Source of the DNA: an uncultured Pseudomonadota bacterium
GTDB lineage: Bacteria > Pseudomonadota > Gammaproteobacteria > Xanthomonadales > Wenzhouxiangellaceae
Direction of reading: 5' to 3'
Length of the DNA: 52,267 nucleotides
NCBI GenBank assembly: GCA_937138395.1
Contig: CAKZPB010000098.1
Coordinates: 1-52,267 of the forward strand
Positions 25,530 through 34,455 of this stretch are shown here, piece by piece. Positions within the stretch are counted from its first letter, which is position 1; each line of letters begins with the position of its first letter. Under the pieces are notes generated by a model. It saw nothing but the letters and a program-made list of their open reading frames with translations. It did no database searches and was not told the DNA's origin. The position numbers were made by a program, and so were the translations under genes.

Positions 25530-27197
25530 ATGTCTGAATCATTTGCTGAATTATTTGAACAAAGTCTGAACGAAGCCCACTTGCGACCAGGTGCCATTGT
25601 GACCGGTCGCGTCGTCGAGATCCGAGAAGATACCGTTGTTGTCAACGCAGGATTGAAATCCGAAGGGATTGTGCCGATCTATCAGTTCTGCCGCGCCGAT
25701 GGCGAATTGGAAGTTGAAGTGGGCGATGAAGTCGAAGTTTCCCTGGATGCCATCGAGGATGGTTTCGGTGAAACACGGCTATCGCGTGAAAAAGCCAAGC
25801 GCTCGCGCGTCTGGGACGTGCTGGAAGACGCTTGTGAGAGCGAAGATAACGTGATCGGACAGATCACGGGGAAAGTCAAGGGTGGTTTCACCGTTGGCAT
25901 CGATGGTATCCGTGCTTTCCTGCCAGGCTCGCTGGTCGACGTCCGCCCGGTACGTGATCCGAGTTATCTGGAAGGCAAAGATCTTGAGTTCAAGATCATC
26001 AAGCTCGATCGCCGTCGCAACAATCTGGTGGTTTCGCGCCGGGCCGTTGTAGAACATGAATTTGCTGCCGAGCGCGACGACCTGATCGAACGCCTGGAAG
26101 AGGGTGCTGTGCTCAAGGGCGTGGTCAAGAACCTGACGGACTACGGTGCATTCTTGGATATGGGCGGTATCGACGGCCTGCTGCACATTACCGACATGTC
26201 CTGGAAACGTGTCCGCCATCCGTCCGAGGTAGTCGAGGTGGGCGATGAACTGGAAGTGCGTGTGCTGCGCTTCGACCGTGAGCGCATGCGCGTCTCATTG
26301 GGTCTGAAGCAGCTCGGTGAAGATCCGTGGGATAACATCGACCGTCGCTACCCAACCGGTTCCCGCCTGTTTGGCCGCGTGACCAACATTACTGACTATG
26401 GCTGTTTTGTTGAAATCGAAGACGGCGTCGAAGGCCTGGTTCATGTATCCGAAATGGATTGGACCAACAAGAACGTCAACCCGAACAAGATGGTTCATAT
26501 CGGCGAAGAAGTCGAAGTCATGGTGCTGGAAGTCGATGCCGAGCGTCGCCGTATTTCCATGGGTATGAAGCAGGTCAAGCCGAATCCATGGGAGGCATTT
26601 GCCGCGCTGCATAACAAGGGCGATAAGGTCAAAGGCACGATTAAATCGATCACCGATTTCGGTATCTTTATCGGCCTGGAGGGTGATATCGATGGCCTGG
26701 TGCACTTGTCGGATATTTCGTGGATGGCGCCTGGCGAAGAATCCATTCGCAACTTCAGCAAGGGTGAAGAGCTGGAGGCCGTTGTGCTTGCAGTCGATCC
26801 TGAGCGTGAGCGAATCTCACTGGGCCTGAAGCAGCTGGATCAGGATCCATTTGCAACCTACATGGCCGAGCATCCGAGAGGTTCCATCGTGACCGGCAAG
26901 GTGACTGAAGTCGACGCCAAAGGCGCAACCGTTGAATTGTCCGATGGTGTCATTGGCTATCTCAAGGCCAACGACATTGCCAAGGAACGCGTCGATGACG
27001 CCAGCAAGCATTTCAGTGAAGGTGACGAGGTCGAGGCCAAGTTTGTAGCGCTTGATCGCAAGACCCGCTTCCTGACCCTGTCGATACGGGCCAAAGATGA
27101 TGATGAACTGGCCGATGCGGTTGATCAGTATCAACAGCCCAAAGCAGGCGGAACCAAGCTGGGCGAACTGCTGCGCGAACAACTCGGCAAGGACTGA
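25530..27197 (+). CDS. rpsA: 30S ribosomal protein S1
   Basis: Binds mRNA on the 30S subunit and helps structured leaders enter the ribosome. The 555-residue product contains six S1 (OB-fold) repeats at roughly 19-87, 105-171, 190-260, 277-347, 364-434 and 451-520. Each has glycine-rich strands, for example [19 protein letters not shown] in the third, [20 protein letters not shown] in the fourth and [20 protein letters not shown] in the fifth. I start at ATG 25530 ([13 protein letters not shown]); an earlier in-frame start at 25488 adds 14 unrelated residues. The nearest AGGA is 13 bases upstream, too far for a good ribosome binding site. This matches the known S1 initiation region, which lacks one and is autoregulated. 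Confidence 0.97.
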   Translation: MSESFAELFEQSLNEAHLRPGAIVTGRVVEIREDTVVVNAGLKSEGIVPIYQFCRADGELEVEVGDEVEVSLDAIEDGFGETRLSREKAKRSRVWDVLEDACESEDNVIGQITGKVKGGFTVGIDGIRAFLPGSLVDVRPVRDPSYLEGKDLEFKIIKLDRRRNNLVVSRRAVVEHEFAAERDDLIERLEEGAVLKGVVKNLTDYGAFLDMGGIDGLLHITDMSWKRVRHPSEVVEVGDELEVRVLRFDRERMRVSLGLKQLGEDPWDNIDRRYPTGSRLFGRVTNITDYGCFVEIEDGVEGLVHVSEMDWTNKNVNPNKMVHIGEEVEVMVLEVDAERRRISMGMKQVKPNPWEAFAALHNKGDKVKGTIKSITDFGIFIGLEGDIDGLVHLSDISWMAPGEESIRNFSKGEELEAVVLAVDPERERISLGLKQLDQDPFATYMAEHPRGSIVTGKVTEVDAKGATVELSDGVIGYLKANDIAKERVDDASKHFSEGDEVEAKFVALDRKTRFLTLSIRAKDDDELADAVDQYQQPKAGGTKLGELLREQLGKD

Positions 27198-27208
27198 GTT
27201 TGTATCAT

Positions 27209-27236
27209 TCAGGCCACTGACCCGTCGGTGGCCTGA
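27209..27236 (+). promoter_or_regulatory. 12-bp hairpin between rpsA and ihfB
   Basis: TCAGGCCAC (27209-27217) pairs with GTGGCCTGA (27228-27236); T-G, G-C and A-T pairs extend the stem inward to a CCCG loop. No T-run follows, so simple intrinsic termination is unlikely. It ends 20 bases before the ihfB ATG and could act as a processing or stabilising element separating the two messages. Confidence 0.5.
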
Positions 27237-27256
27237 TCGATCCGGGGTAGATCACT

Positions 27257-27547
27257 ATGACAAAATCCGAATTGATCGAAAGTCTGGCCAACGAGCAGCG
27301 GCACTTGAGTCACGCCGATGTGGATATGGCCGTACGTGCCATTCTTGATCAGATGAGCGCTGCACTGTCCTCCGGTGATCGTATCGAGATTCGCGGGTTT
27401 GGCAGTTTTTCGCTGCATTTTCGGCCACCCAGAATGGGTCGAAACCCCAAGACGGGCGAGTCGGTTGCGCTGCCGGGTAAACACGTTCCGCATTTCAAAC
27501 CAGGTAAGGAATTGCGGGAACGCGTAAACCAGAACGCATCGGATTAG
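27257..27547 (+). CDS. ihfB: integration host factor beta subunit
   Basis: DNA-bending nucleoid protein, heterodimer with IhfA. The 96-residue product begins [11 protein letters not shown] and contains [25 protein letters not shown], the DNA-intercalating arm with its Pro, followed by [15 protein letters not shown]. Length and motifs fit the beta subunit; position after rpsA is the conserved location. IhfA is not in the window. Confidence 0.96.
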   Translation: MTKSELIESLANEQRHLSHADVDMAVRAILDQMSAALSSGDRIEIRGFGSFSLHFRPPRMGRNPKTGESVALPGKHVPHFKPGKELRERVNQNASD

Positions 27548-27552
27548 ACGAC

Positions 27553-27825
27553 GTGCTTCGTTGGGCCCTGGGCTTGTTGCTGATTATGGCTACGATAGCT
27601 GGCTTGATCCTGGGTGTGCTGAATCCCGACCCAGTCACGTTGGACCTTGGCTTTTCTCAACTTTCGCTATCCTTGGGCGCACTGATGGCCTTGGCCATTG
27701 GCTTGGGGTTGGTTTTCGGCTTGATACTCGGCCCGTTGATCTTTACCAGAAGCAAACCCAAAAGTGCTGGCGAACATTCATCTTCAACCATCGTCACCGA
27801 ACGGAATTCGTCCTTGAATGGCTGA
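27553..27825 (+). CDS. lapA: LapA domain inner-membrane protein
   Basis: Partner of LapB in controlling lipopolysaccharide synthesis. The 90-residue product has two hydrophobic spans (about 3-22 and 40-64) separated by the conserved loop NPDPVTLDLGFSQLSLSLG, typical of the DUF1049/LapA domain, and a short hydrophilic tail. The start is GTG at 27553, six bases after the ihfB stop. It overlaps lapB by eight bases. Confidence 0.9.
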   Translation: MLRWALGLLLIMATIAGLILGVLNPDPVTLDLGFSQLSLSLGALMALAIGLGLVFGLILGPLIFTRSKPKSAGEHSSSTIVTERNSSLNG

Positions 27826-28990
27826 CTCCGTCTGGCTGCTGGCGGTATTGATCCCGCTGGCGTTCGCGACTGGCTGGTTTCTTTCCTCTCGCCGTTCGCC
27901 CCGGCATCATAAAAACAGCAAAGCGGCCTTATCCAGGAACTACTTCCGTGGCTTGAATTATCTTCTGAACGAAGAGCCGGATAAGGCCATCGAGGTTTTT
28001 CTGGAATTGGCCGAAATCAACCAGCAGACCGCTGAAACGCACCTCGCACTGGGGCGTTTGTTCCGGCGGCGTGGAGAAGTGGATAAAGCCATTCGGTTTC
28101 ATCGCCACATCATGACCCATGAGCAACTGAGTGACCAGCACAGGACGCAGGCCCTGGTTGAGTTGGGTGAGGATTACATGAGTGCGGGCTTACTGGACCG
28201 GGCCGAAAAGTTGTTTACCGAATTGGCCGACCAGGGGCGTTACTCAGAATCGGCCATTCGCAGTTTATTGTCGATCTATCAGCAGGAAAAAGACTGGGCT
28301 GGCGCGATCACCCAGGCCAGGGCGCTGAAAAAAGTATGCGGCGTTGATACCGATGCAATGATTGCCCAGCTGTATTGTGAGCTGGCGGATGAGGCGCTTG
28401 AGCGCAAAGCATTCGAAGAAGTTGATCAACATCTATACAGTGCGCGCAACTACCTGGACCCCTGCGTTCGGGCCGACATGATTGAAGGGCATGCCGCGTA
28501 TGCGCAGCAGGATTGCAATAAAGCCACGCAGGCCTGGCGCCGTGCCTGTGAACATGATCCGGAGCTGGCCGTGCTGGTCATTGAGCCGTTGTATCAATGC
28601 GAGTCCAAGCTGGGTCGTGAAGCAGAATTTGCCGAATGGCTGCAGGGAATTGCTGTTCAAACGGAAGTGGCCGGCCCAATGCTGACGATTGCTCATGTCA
28701 AGGCGGCCCGTGACCCGGCAGCGGCAATCAATTACCTGCTGCATGAACTGCAGCGTACACCGTCGGTGCGCGGTCTGCATTACGTGCTTGAACTGATGCA
28801 TAAACATCAGCAGGGACTCGAGGATGTAGATCCGCTGATCATTCGCGAACTGATGCAGAAATTACTTGAAGGTCAGCCTCGCTTCCGGTGTCGACACTGT
28901 GGGTTCAGCGGTCAGTCCTGGCACTGGCACTGTCCAAGCTGCAGAAATTGGGAAACCACGAGACCAATCCGGGGCGTTTTGGGTGAATAA
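27818..28990 (+). CDS. lapB: lipopolysaccharide assembly protein LapB (TPR protein)
   Basis: In E. coli, LapB (YciM) directs FtsH to degrade LpxC and so limits lipid A synthesis. The 390-residue protein has an N-terminal membrane anchor (about 5-22), a long run of tetratricopeptide repeats (for example NYFRGLNYLLNEEPDKAIEV and AETHLALGRLFRRRGEVDKA), and a C-terminal rubredoxin-like zinc knuckle with CRHC and CPSC near residues 360-378. Start ATG 27818 lies inside the end of lapA, as usual for this pair. Confidence 0.93.
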   Translation: MADSVWLLAVLIPLAFATGWFLSSRRSPRHHKNSKAALSRNYFRGLNYLLNEEPDKAIEVFLELAEINQQTAETHLALGRLFRRRGEVDKAIRFHRHIMTHEQLSDQHRTQALVELGEDYMSAGLLDRAEKLFTELADQGRYSESAIRSLLSIYQQEKDWAGAITQARALKKVCGVDTDAMIAQLYCELADEALERKAFEEVDQHLYSARNYLDPCVRADMIEGHAAYAQQDCNKATQAWRRACEHDPELAVLVIEPLYQCESKLGREAEFAEWLQGIAVQTEVAGPMLTIAHVKAARDPAAAINYLLHELQRTPSVRGLHYVLELMHKHQQGLEDVDPLIIRELMQKLLEGQPRFRCRHCGFSGQSWHWHCPSCRNWETTRPIRGVLGE

Positions 28991-29004
28991 GAAATGACTT
29001 GTTC

Positions 29005-30036
29005 ATGCTAATCCAGGGTCTGGCGATTGTTGGTGCCGGACTGCTGGCCTGGTTGCTGACGCCTTGGGTACGGGCACTGGCGCTGAAACATCAATGGCTG
29101 GACAGGCCCGGCCCACGCAGCAGCCACCAACGACTGATCACCCGAGGCGGTGGTCTTGCCCTTGTCTCCGGCTTTGCAATCGCGCTGTTGTTGCTGCTAC
29201 CCGCTTCGGTCTGGGTCGTTCCCACCCTGGTCACAACGGTATTGATGACGGTGTTGGGCTGGCTGGACGATGTCCACGACATCAATGTTCGATGGCGGCT
29301 TGTTGCACAGATCCTGATTGCGATGCTGGCCGTCTACTGGGTAGGTCCGGTGGAACAGATCCGCATCGCCGATCAACACCTCTTCAGCCCTTGGCTGTGG
29401 ACGCTGTTGAGTATCCCGGCGCTGATCTGGATGGTCAATCTGTTCAATTTCATGGATGGCGCAGACGGGCTGGCCTCCGCTCAAGGGTTTTTTTCCGGCG
29501 CGTTCCTGGGGGCGCTGTTTGTGCTGGATCAGCAGATTGAACTGGCCGCCATTGCGTTTTGCCTGTCGGCGGCGAGCTTTGGTTTTTTCCTCTGGAACCG
29601 ACCGCCTGCCCGAATCTTTCTCGGTGATGCAGGTTCTCTGGCCCTGGGCTGGACGTTGGGATTTCTGGCGTTGGCTGGTGTGTTGATCGACAGCTTCTCG
29701 GTAGCGATGGCGTTCATGGCAGTGTCGGTTTTTGTCATCGATGCCAGTGCAACCCTGATCTGGAGAGTGGTCCGCAAAGAGCAGTGGTATACTGCGCACC
29801 GTGATCATGCGTATCAACAATTGATACGTAAAAACTGGTCTCACCGTTCGGTGTTGCTGGTTTTTATTGCGCTGAATCTATTGCTGGTCACACCCGGTTT
29901 ATGGCTTGTTGCGATCACACCAAGTCATGACTGGATTGGCGCACTTGTTCTGGGGGTTGCATTGTTCGGGTTATGGTTCACTGCACAAACCCGAGGAGAA
30001 GTGGAGAGCCGGCACAGTGAATCTGACTCAACATAG
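29005..30036 (+). CDS. WecA/WbpL-like polyprenyl-phosphate glycosyl-1-phosphate transferase
   Basis: Family 4 integral membrane transferase that starts O-antigen or exopolysaccharide repeats by loading a sugar-1-phosphate on undecaprenyl phosphate. About ten hydrophobic segments are visible in 343 residues. Family motifs are TRGGG after the first helix, the DD motif GWLDDVHDINVRWRL, NLFNFMDGADGLA, RIFLGDAGSLALG and a cytoplasmic HRDHAYQQL. WbpL-type enzymes accept UDP-FucNAc or related sugars, and the dehydratase-like gene downstream could make such a precursor. Start chosen at ATG 29005; an in-frame TTG at 28999 is possible. It overlaps the next gene by 20 bases. Confidence 0.88.
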   Translation: MLIQGLAIVGAGLLAWLLTPWVRALALKHQWLDRPGPRSSHQRLITRGGGLALVSGFAIALLLLLPASVWVVPTLVTTVLMTVLGWLDDVHDINVRWRLVAQILIAMLAVYWVGPVEQIRIADQHLFSPWLWTLLSIPALIWMVNLFNFMDGADGLASAQGFFSGAFLGALFVLDQQIELAAIAFCLSAASFGFFLWNRPPARIFLGDAGSLALGWTLGFLALAGVLIDSFSVAMAFMAVSVFVIDASATLIWRVVRKEQWYTAHRDHAYQQLIRKNWSHRSVLLVFIALNLLLVTPGLWLVAITPSHDWIGALVLGVALFGLWFTAQTRGEVESRHSESDST

Positions 30037-31903
30037 GGACGCACCCCACTACAGCAACATCCGCACGCTAGTGGTATTGCATGACATGCTGGCTGCGGGC
30101 CTGGCCTGGCTGGCGGCACGCTGGTTGGGCAATCTCCTGTTTTCGTCTGCCTGGCCGGGTCCAGCCGGTCTCGTCATTGAAGGCCTGCTGCTGCTGTCGC
30201 TACAGGTGCTGATTTATTGGCGCGTTGGTCTTTATCGCGGTCTATGGCGCTTTGCCAGCTTGCCGGATCTGGGCAATTTGCTGCGCGCATCACTGCTCGG
30301 TTCCGTTGCCATTGGCGCAGTCTGCCTGATGCGCGAAATACCGATGGCCACCGTCGCACCGCTATTGTGGCTCTATCCCTCGATCTTGCTGCTGGCGCTC
30401 GGTTTGCCCCGCCTGGCTTTCCGTACGTTCAAGGATATGCGCACCGAAGTACGCTGGCGACGCAACAGTCATCGCACGTTAATCGTTGGGGCCGGTAGCT
30501 CGGGGCGGATGTTGCTGCCCGAACTGAAGCGCCGGGGCGGACACGATGTGGTTGGGTTTCTGGATGACAGCGTGTCGCTCAGGGGTGATGAATTCCATGG
30601 CGTACCGGTGATCGGAACAGTCGATCAATTGCCTCGCATCACACGCGAAGCGGTCATTGACCTGGTCGTCATTGCGATACCGTCAGCCAGTAACGATCAG
30701 ATGCAGCGGATCGTTACATTGTGCGAAACAGCCGATGTCGAGTTCAAGACTGTACCGACGCTGAAAGAGCTGGGTGCCAGTGTTTCCAGAGTCGACGACC
30801 TGAAGCCGGTTGCAATTGACGATCTGCTGGGCAGAGATCCCGTTTCACTCGACTGGGATTCGATTCGCTCCGGCTTGGCGGGAAAGCGCGTGCTGATCAC
30901 CGGTGGTGGCGGTTCGATCGGGGCTGAGCTGTGCCGTCAGATTGCCCGGCTGGATCCGGCTGGCCTGGTCGTACTCGATAGCTCCGAGTACAACCTCTAT
31001 CGTATTGACTACACCTTGCGCACTGAATTTCAGGACCTGGTCATGGATTCAGTGCTGGGCGATGTCTGTGACTCGGCGACGGTCGAAACTGTGGTCTCCC
31101 GTCATCGCCCCGAAGTGATCTTTCACGCAGCGGCCTACAAACATCTGCCAATGCTACAGAACCAGGTGCGTGAGGCATTTCGCAACAACGTGCTTGGAAC
31201 CGCACGGATGGCCGATGCTGCAATCCGGCATGCTGTTGATACGTTTGTATTGATTTCGACTGACAAGGCGGTCAACCCTTGCAACGTGATGGGGGCAACC
31301 AAGCGCGTTGCCGAGCTGTACTGCCAGCGTGCTAATCATCAGTCCGATACGCGCTTCATCACCGTTCGCTTTGGTAACGTGCTGAATTCGACTGGTTCGG
31401 TGGTGCCATTGTTCAATGAGCAGATTCGCAAAGGCGGACCCGTGACAGTGACGCACCCGGAAATCACCCGTTATTTCATGACCATTGCCGAGGCGGGGCA
31501 GCTGATCATGCAGTCTGCCGTCCTGGGGCAGGGTGGTGAAGTCTTCGTGCTGGATATGGGCAAACCCGTTCCGATCCGCTTTCTGGCCGAACAGCTCATT
31601 CGCCTTGCAGGCAAAGAACCCGGCCAGGATATCGACATTGTCTACACCGGCCTGCGGCCCGGGGAGAAGCTGTTCGAAGAGTTGTTCCACGAGCATGAGG
31701 CCTATGCCAATACCGCGCACCAGAAAATTTTCCTGGCGCGGAATGTTGATCGACCGCTGCACGAGTTCGATCAGTATCTGCAGCGTGCCGAGCGCGCGGT
31801 GCAGCATTATGATTCGGTCCAGATACGCAAGATACTGACCGTCTTGATACCTGAATTGGGTCGGGTACCGCCGCGTGATCAAAAAGTCGTTCCGCTGGTC
31901 TAG
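30017..31903 (+). CDS. WbpM/PglF-like membrane nucleotide-sugar 4,6-dehydratase
   Basis: Predicted to convert UDP-GlcNAc to the 4-keto-6-deoxy sugar, the first step to FucNAc, QuiNAc or bacillosamine. The 628-residue protein has four N-terminal membrane segments, a first Rossmann domain (TLIVGAGSSGRMLLPELK) and the extended SDR domain. The latter has NAD motif GGGGSIGAEL, FHAAAYKHLP, STDKAVNP and NVMGATKR, where Met replaces the usual catalytic Tyr as in WbpM and FlaA1. The GTG start at 30017 has GGAGAG eight bases upstream; the frame opens earlier but runs through the preceding gene. Together with the WecA/WbpL-like gene it forms a polysaccharide-initiation pair directly after lapB. Confidence 0.9.
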   Translation: MNLTQHRDAPHYSNIRTLVVLHDMLAAGLAWLAARWLGNLLFSSAWPGPAGLVIEGLLLLSLQVLIYWRVGLYRGLWRFASLPDLGNLLRASLLGSVAIGAVCLMREIPMATVAPLLWLYPSILLLALGLPRLAFRTFKDMRTEVRWRRNSHRTLIVGAGSSGRMLLPELKRRGGHDVVGFLDDSVSLRGDEFHGVPVIGTVDQLPRITREAVIDLVVIAIPSASNDQMQRIVTLCETADVEFKTVPTLKELGASVSRVDDLKPVAIDDLLGRDPVSLDWDSIRSGLAGKRVLITGGGGSIGAELCRQIARLDPAGLVVLDSSEYNLYRIDYTLRTEFQDLVMDSVLGDVCDSATVETVVSRHRPEVIFHAAAYKHLPMLQNQVREAFRNNVLGTARMADAAIRHAVDTFVLISTDKAVNPCNVMGATKRVAELYCQRANHQSDTRFITVRFGNVLNSTGSVVPLFNEQIRKGGPVTVTHPEITRYFMTIAEAGQLIMQSAVLGQGGEVFVLDMGKPVPIRFLAEQLIRLAGKEPGQDIDIVYTGLRPGEKLFEELFHEHEAYANTAHQKIFLARNVDRPLHEFDQYLQRAERAVQHYDSVQIRKILTVLIPELGRVPPRDQKVVPLV

Positions 31904-31912
31904 TCCTGCGCT

Positions 31913-32956
31913 ATGACAAATACTGAATCGCCACTGAGGCCCTCCGGACGCTGGCCGAGCGGTCGAATCGAGCAGTTCGAGTTTGATTCGGTCTGCCTTG
32001 AGGACAATCCGCTAGGTGATCCGAGTCGGCGGACCGTTTCGGTGTATCTGCCGCACGGCTATGATGATTCAGACCGCCATTATCCAGTGCTTTGGTATCT
32101 TGCGGCCTACACCAGCTCTGGCCTGGCAGCGCTCGGCTGGCGCAATCATGGAGAGCGTCTGTCTGATCGACTGGATCGTTTGATCGGCAATCAGCAGATG
32201 CCGCCGGCATTGTGCGTGATGCCCGACTGCTACACCGCGCTGGGCGGCAATCAATACGTGGATTCTCCGGCGATCGGGAATTATCAGCATCATTTGACCA
32301 ATGAGCTGATTCCAGCAGTTGATGCCCGTTTCAGAACGATTCCAGCACCAGAGGGCCGCGCCGCGTTTGGTAAATCCTCCGGTGGTTTTGGTGCGATTCA
32401 TTGTGCAGCCCATTCGCCCGGCGTCTTTGCTGCAATTGCAAGTCATGCGGGTGATTGTGGCTTTGACCGGGTCTATCAGCGCGATTTTCCTGGTTTTTGT
32501 GATGAGTTGGCTTTGCACAACGCTGATCTTGAAGGCTTTGTTCAGGCTTTCTGGCGCGCCCGAAAGCCTGGCTATCGCGCCTTTCATGCCATGATGGTGT
32601 TGTGTCTGGCAGCCAGTTATTCGCCAGCTCCAGGCAAGCCGCTGAACCTGGAGCTACCGTTCGATCTGGACACCTGCCGCTTGAACCCATCGGTGTGGCA
32701 GCGTTGGCAGGCGTTCGACCCTGTGCACTACAGCAATACGCAATTCGAGCATCTTGCAGCATTGAAGGGTCTCTGGTTGGATGCCGGCAATCGCGATCAA
32801 TACTTCATCCATTACGGAACGCGTGAACTTCACAGCATATTGAACAATCATGGCATTCAGCATCAATTCGAACTGTTCGATGGAAATCACTCCGGCATGG
32901 ACTGGCGCTTTGATTCATCGCTCCCCTGGTTGCTGTCAAGACTGAAACAGGACTGA
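31913..32956 (+). CDS. alpha/beta-hydrolase esterase of the enterochelin-esterase (esterase D) type
   Basis: A 347-residue soluble protein without signal peptide. The fold markers are RRTVSVYLPHGYDDSDRHYP, the nucleophile elbow GKSSGG with Ser155, an acid candidate in DAGNRDQY and the catalytic His in DGNHSGMDW near the C-terminus. Such enzymes hydrolyse carboxylic esters; the substrate is unknown. It lies nine bases after the WbpM-like gene, so it is likely co-transcribed with the envelope-sugar genes. No siderophore gene is present, which argues against a true enterochelin esterase. Confidence 0.82.
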   Translation: MTNTESPLRPSGRWPSGRIEQFEFDSVCLEDNPLGDPSRRTVSVYLPHGYDDSDRHYPVLWYLAAYTSSGLAALGWRNHGERLSDRLDRLIGNQQMPPALCVMPDCYTALGGNQYVDSPAIGNYQHHLTNELIPAVDARFRTIPAPEGRAAFGKSSGGFGAIHCAAHSPGVFAAIASHAGDCGFDRVYQRDFPGFCDELALHNADLEGFVQAFWRARKPGYRAFHAMMVLCLAASYSPAPGKPLNLELPFDLDTCRLNPSVWQRWQAFDPVHYSNTQFEHLAALKGLWLDAGNRDQYFIHYGTRELHSILNNHGIQHQFELFDGNHSGMDWRFDSSLPWLLSRLKQD

Positions 32957-32994
32957 AGTAGTACACTATTGGAAATCCCGAGCATTCATCAAGC

Positions 32995-33570
32995 ATGTTG
33001 ACGATCACCCCTTCCGCGCGCGATTATTTTTCAAGGCTCCTCGAGACCCAGCCCGACCAGACCAATCTGCGACTGGCCACGCTGAACGCTGGAACGCCGG
33101 CTGCGGACGTGTCATTGAACTATTGCCCACCCGACACAGAACATGAATCGGACGAGCCGGTCGACTGTCAGGCCTTTATCCTGTTTGTCGAAGAGCAGAG
33201 CATGCGCGCACTCGAGGGCGCGCAGATCGACTTTGAATCTACAGAAACCGGCGGCGAGCTCAGTATTCGTGCACCTGGATTGAAGGGTCAGGCACCCGAC
33301 GCCGACGCGCCGATTGGCGATCGGGTCCAGTGGGTGATTGATACCCGCATCAATCCAATGGTGGCCAGTCATGGAGGCCAGGTTTCGCTGGTTGATATCA
33401 CCGCTGAAAACGATGTTGTACTTCAGTTCGGCGGCGGTTGCCATGGTTGCAGCATGATTGATGTCACGCTGAAACAGGGCATTGAGACGACGCTTCAGGA
33501 GCAGCTACCGGAAATACGAGGTGTGATCGATGCAACGGACCACAGCGAAGGGCAAAATCCGTTCTACTGA
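32995..33570 (+). CDS. nfuA: Fe/S biogenesis protein NfuA
   Basis: Carrier that delivers [4Fe-4S] clusters under stress. The 191-residue product has an N-terminal degenerate A-type domain and a C-terminal NifU-like domain. The cluster-binding pair Cys149 and Cys152 lies in FGGGCHGCSMIDVTLK. The N-terminal domain lacks the three-Cys A-type ligand set, as expected for NfuA. Start ATG 32995, with no strong ribosome binding site. It is convergent with the cytochrome pair. Confidence 0.93.
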   Translation: MLTITPSARDYFSRLLETQPDQTNLRLATLNAGTPAADVSLNYCPPDTEHESDEPVDCQAFILFVEEQSMRALEGAQIDFESTETGGELSIRAPGLKGQAPDADAPIGDRVQWVIDTRINPMVASHGGQVSLVDITAENDVVLQFGGGCHGCSMIDVTLKQGIETTLQEQLPEIRGVIDATDHSEGQNPFY

Positions 33571-33669
33571 GGAAGGCGGGCTGCTGTGCTGTGCTCAGCG
33601 GTTTGTCAGAATTGCCGCGCTGCCCAGGGAAATTCGTGCCGGGCATGCCGGTCAGACCGCCAGGTGCGA

Positions 33670-34002
33670 TCAGTCCATTTCAAGATCGTACAAGCCCTGC
33701 TGACTGGAATACCACGCGGCTAGATCCTCGATATCCTGATCGGATAAGTTCTGCGCAAAACCATTCATGATGGCGTTCTGGCGTCGGCCATCGCGATAGC
33801 TTTGCAATGCGTAGACCAGATAATCCTCGTGCTGTCCGGCGAGAATGGGGTACTCGGGCTGCAGCGCCTCATCACCGTTTCGACCATGGCATGACTGGCA
33901 GACCTGGGATATTTCCAGCCCGCGCTGCGGATTTCCGGCATGGGCCATGGAAATATTGAATGCAAAACTAGCGCAGGCCAGGAATAGGGGTATAGATTTC
34001 AC
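33670..34002 (-). CDS. small periplasmic class I cytochrome c
   Basis: A 110-residue protein with signal peptide (about 1-22, ending SMAHA), haem-binding CQSCH at 35-39 and a likely axial Met in NAIMNGFAQNLSDQDI. The start is GTG 34002, two bases after the stop of the upstream cytochrome, so the two are co-transcribed. It resembles small cytochromes c that feed terminal oxidases; a donor role to the oxidase encoded at 3-8 kb is plausible but inferred. Confidence 0.88.
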   Translation of the reverse strand: MKSIPLFLACASFAFNISMAHAGNPQRGLEISQVCQSCHGRNGDEALQPEYPILAGQHEDYLVYALQSYRDGRRQNAIMNGFAQNLSDQDIEDLAAWYSSQQGLYDLEMD

Positions 34003-34004
34003 GG

Positions 34005-34319
34005 TTAGTCTCGTCTCAGCGATGCAAAGTAGGCAGCAATATCCAAGATGTCCTGGTCTGAAAGGGTGTTGGCTTGGGCACGCATGCTGGCGTGATGACG
34101 TTCGCCAGAACGGTATGCTTTCAATGCGCTGACGATGTAAGCCTCATTCTGACCGCCCAGGCGTGGAACGTAATAAGTCGGATAGGTATTGTTATAGAAC
34201 GGGATGCCATGGCAGCCTGTGCAGGTATAGCTGATGATCTTGCCCCGTTCGATATCGCCCTCAGCCAAAGCTGCAAGCGGTGCCAGCAAAAGCAGGCTCA
34301 AAATGACTATGGTTCGCAT
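34005..34319 (-). CDS. small periplasmic class I cytochrome c
   Basis: A 104-residue protein whose signal peptide is MRTIVILSLLLLAPLAALA, followed by EGD. Haem c binds at CTGCH (33-37) and a candidate axial Met sits in ASMRAQANTLSDQDI. In-frame ATGs at 34346 and 34376 are rejected because they overlap a well-formed promoter (-10 at 34348-34353); the ATG at 34319 gives a 20-25-base leader and a clean signal peptide. It is paralogous to the next gene: both end with SDQDI-type helices. Confidence 0.88.
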   Translation of the reverse strand: MRTIVILSLLLLAPLAALAEGDIERGKIISYTCTGCHGIPFYNNTYPTYYVPRLGGQNEAYIVSALKAYRSGERHHASMRAQANTLSDQDILDIAAYFASLRRD

Positions 34320-34347
34320 GGAAAATATCGTAAAAAAACGAGTCATT

Positions 34348-34376
34348 ATTATAGCCTGATAGCGCATTGCTGACAT
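34348..34376 (-). promoter_or_regulatory. sigma-70-type promoter of the cytochrome pair
   Basis: On the minus strand ATGTCA (34371-34376, four of six consensus) is followed by a 17-base spacer and a perfect TATAAT (34348-34353). The predicted transcript start is near 34341, about 22 bases before the cytochrome ATG at 34319. Confidence 0.75.
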
Positions 34377-34391
34377 GCCCGCGTTACAATA

Positions 34392-34419
34392 TTGCCTGAT
34401 TAATTTGTGATGTTAAAAA
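34392..34419 (+). promoter_or_regulatory. candidate promoter of the glutaryl-CoA-dehydrogenase-like gene
   Basis: TTGCCT (34392-34397), a 16-base spacer and TAAAAA (34414-34419) lie about 37 bases before the ATG at 34456. Both boxes match only four of six consensus positions. Confidence 0.3.
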
Positions 34420-34455
34420 CTCACCCCATACGCCCCTCAGGCCCAAGAGTGTACT

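Noticed and set aside
31913-32956. Siderophore (enterochelin) esterase function for the esterase
   Set aside because: No siderophore biosynthesis or uptake gene is nearby; only the fold family is supported.
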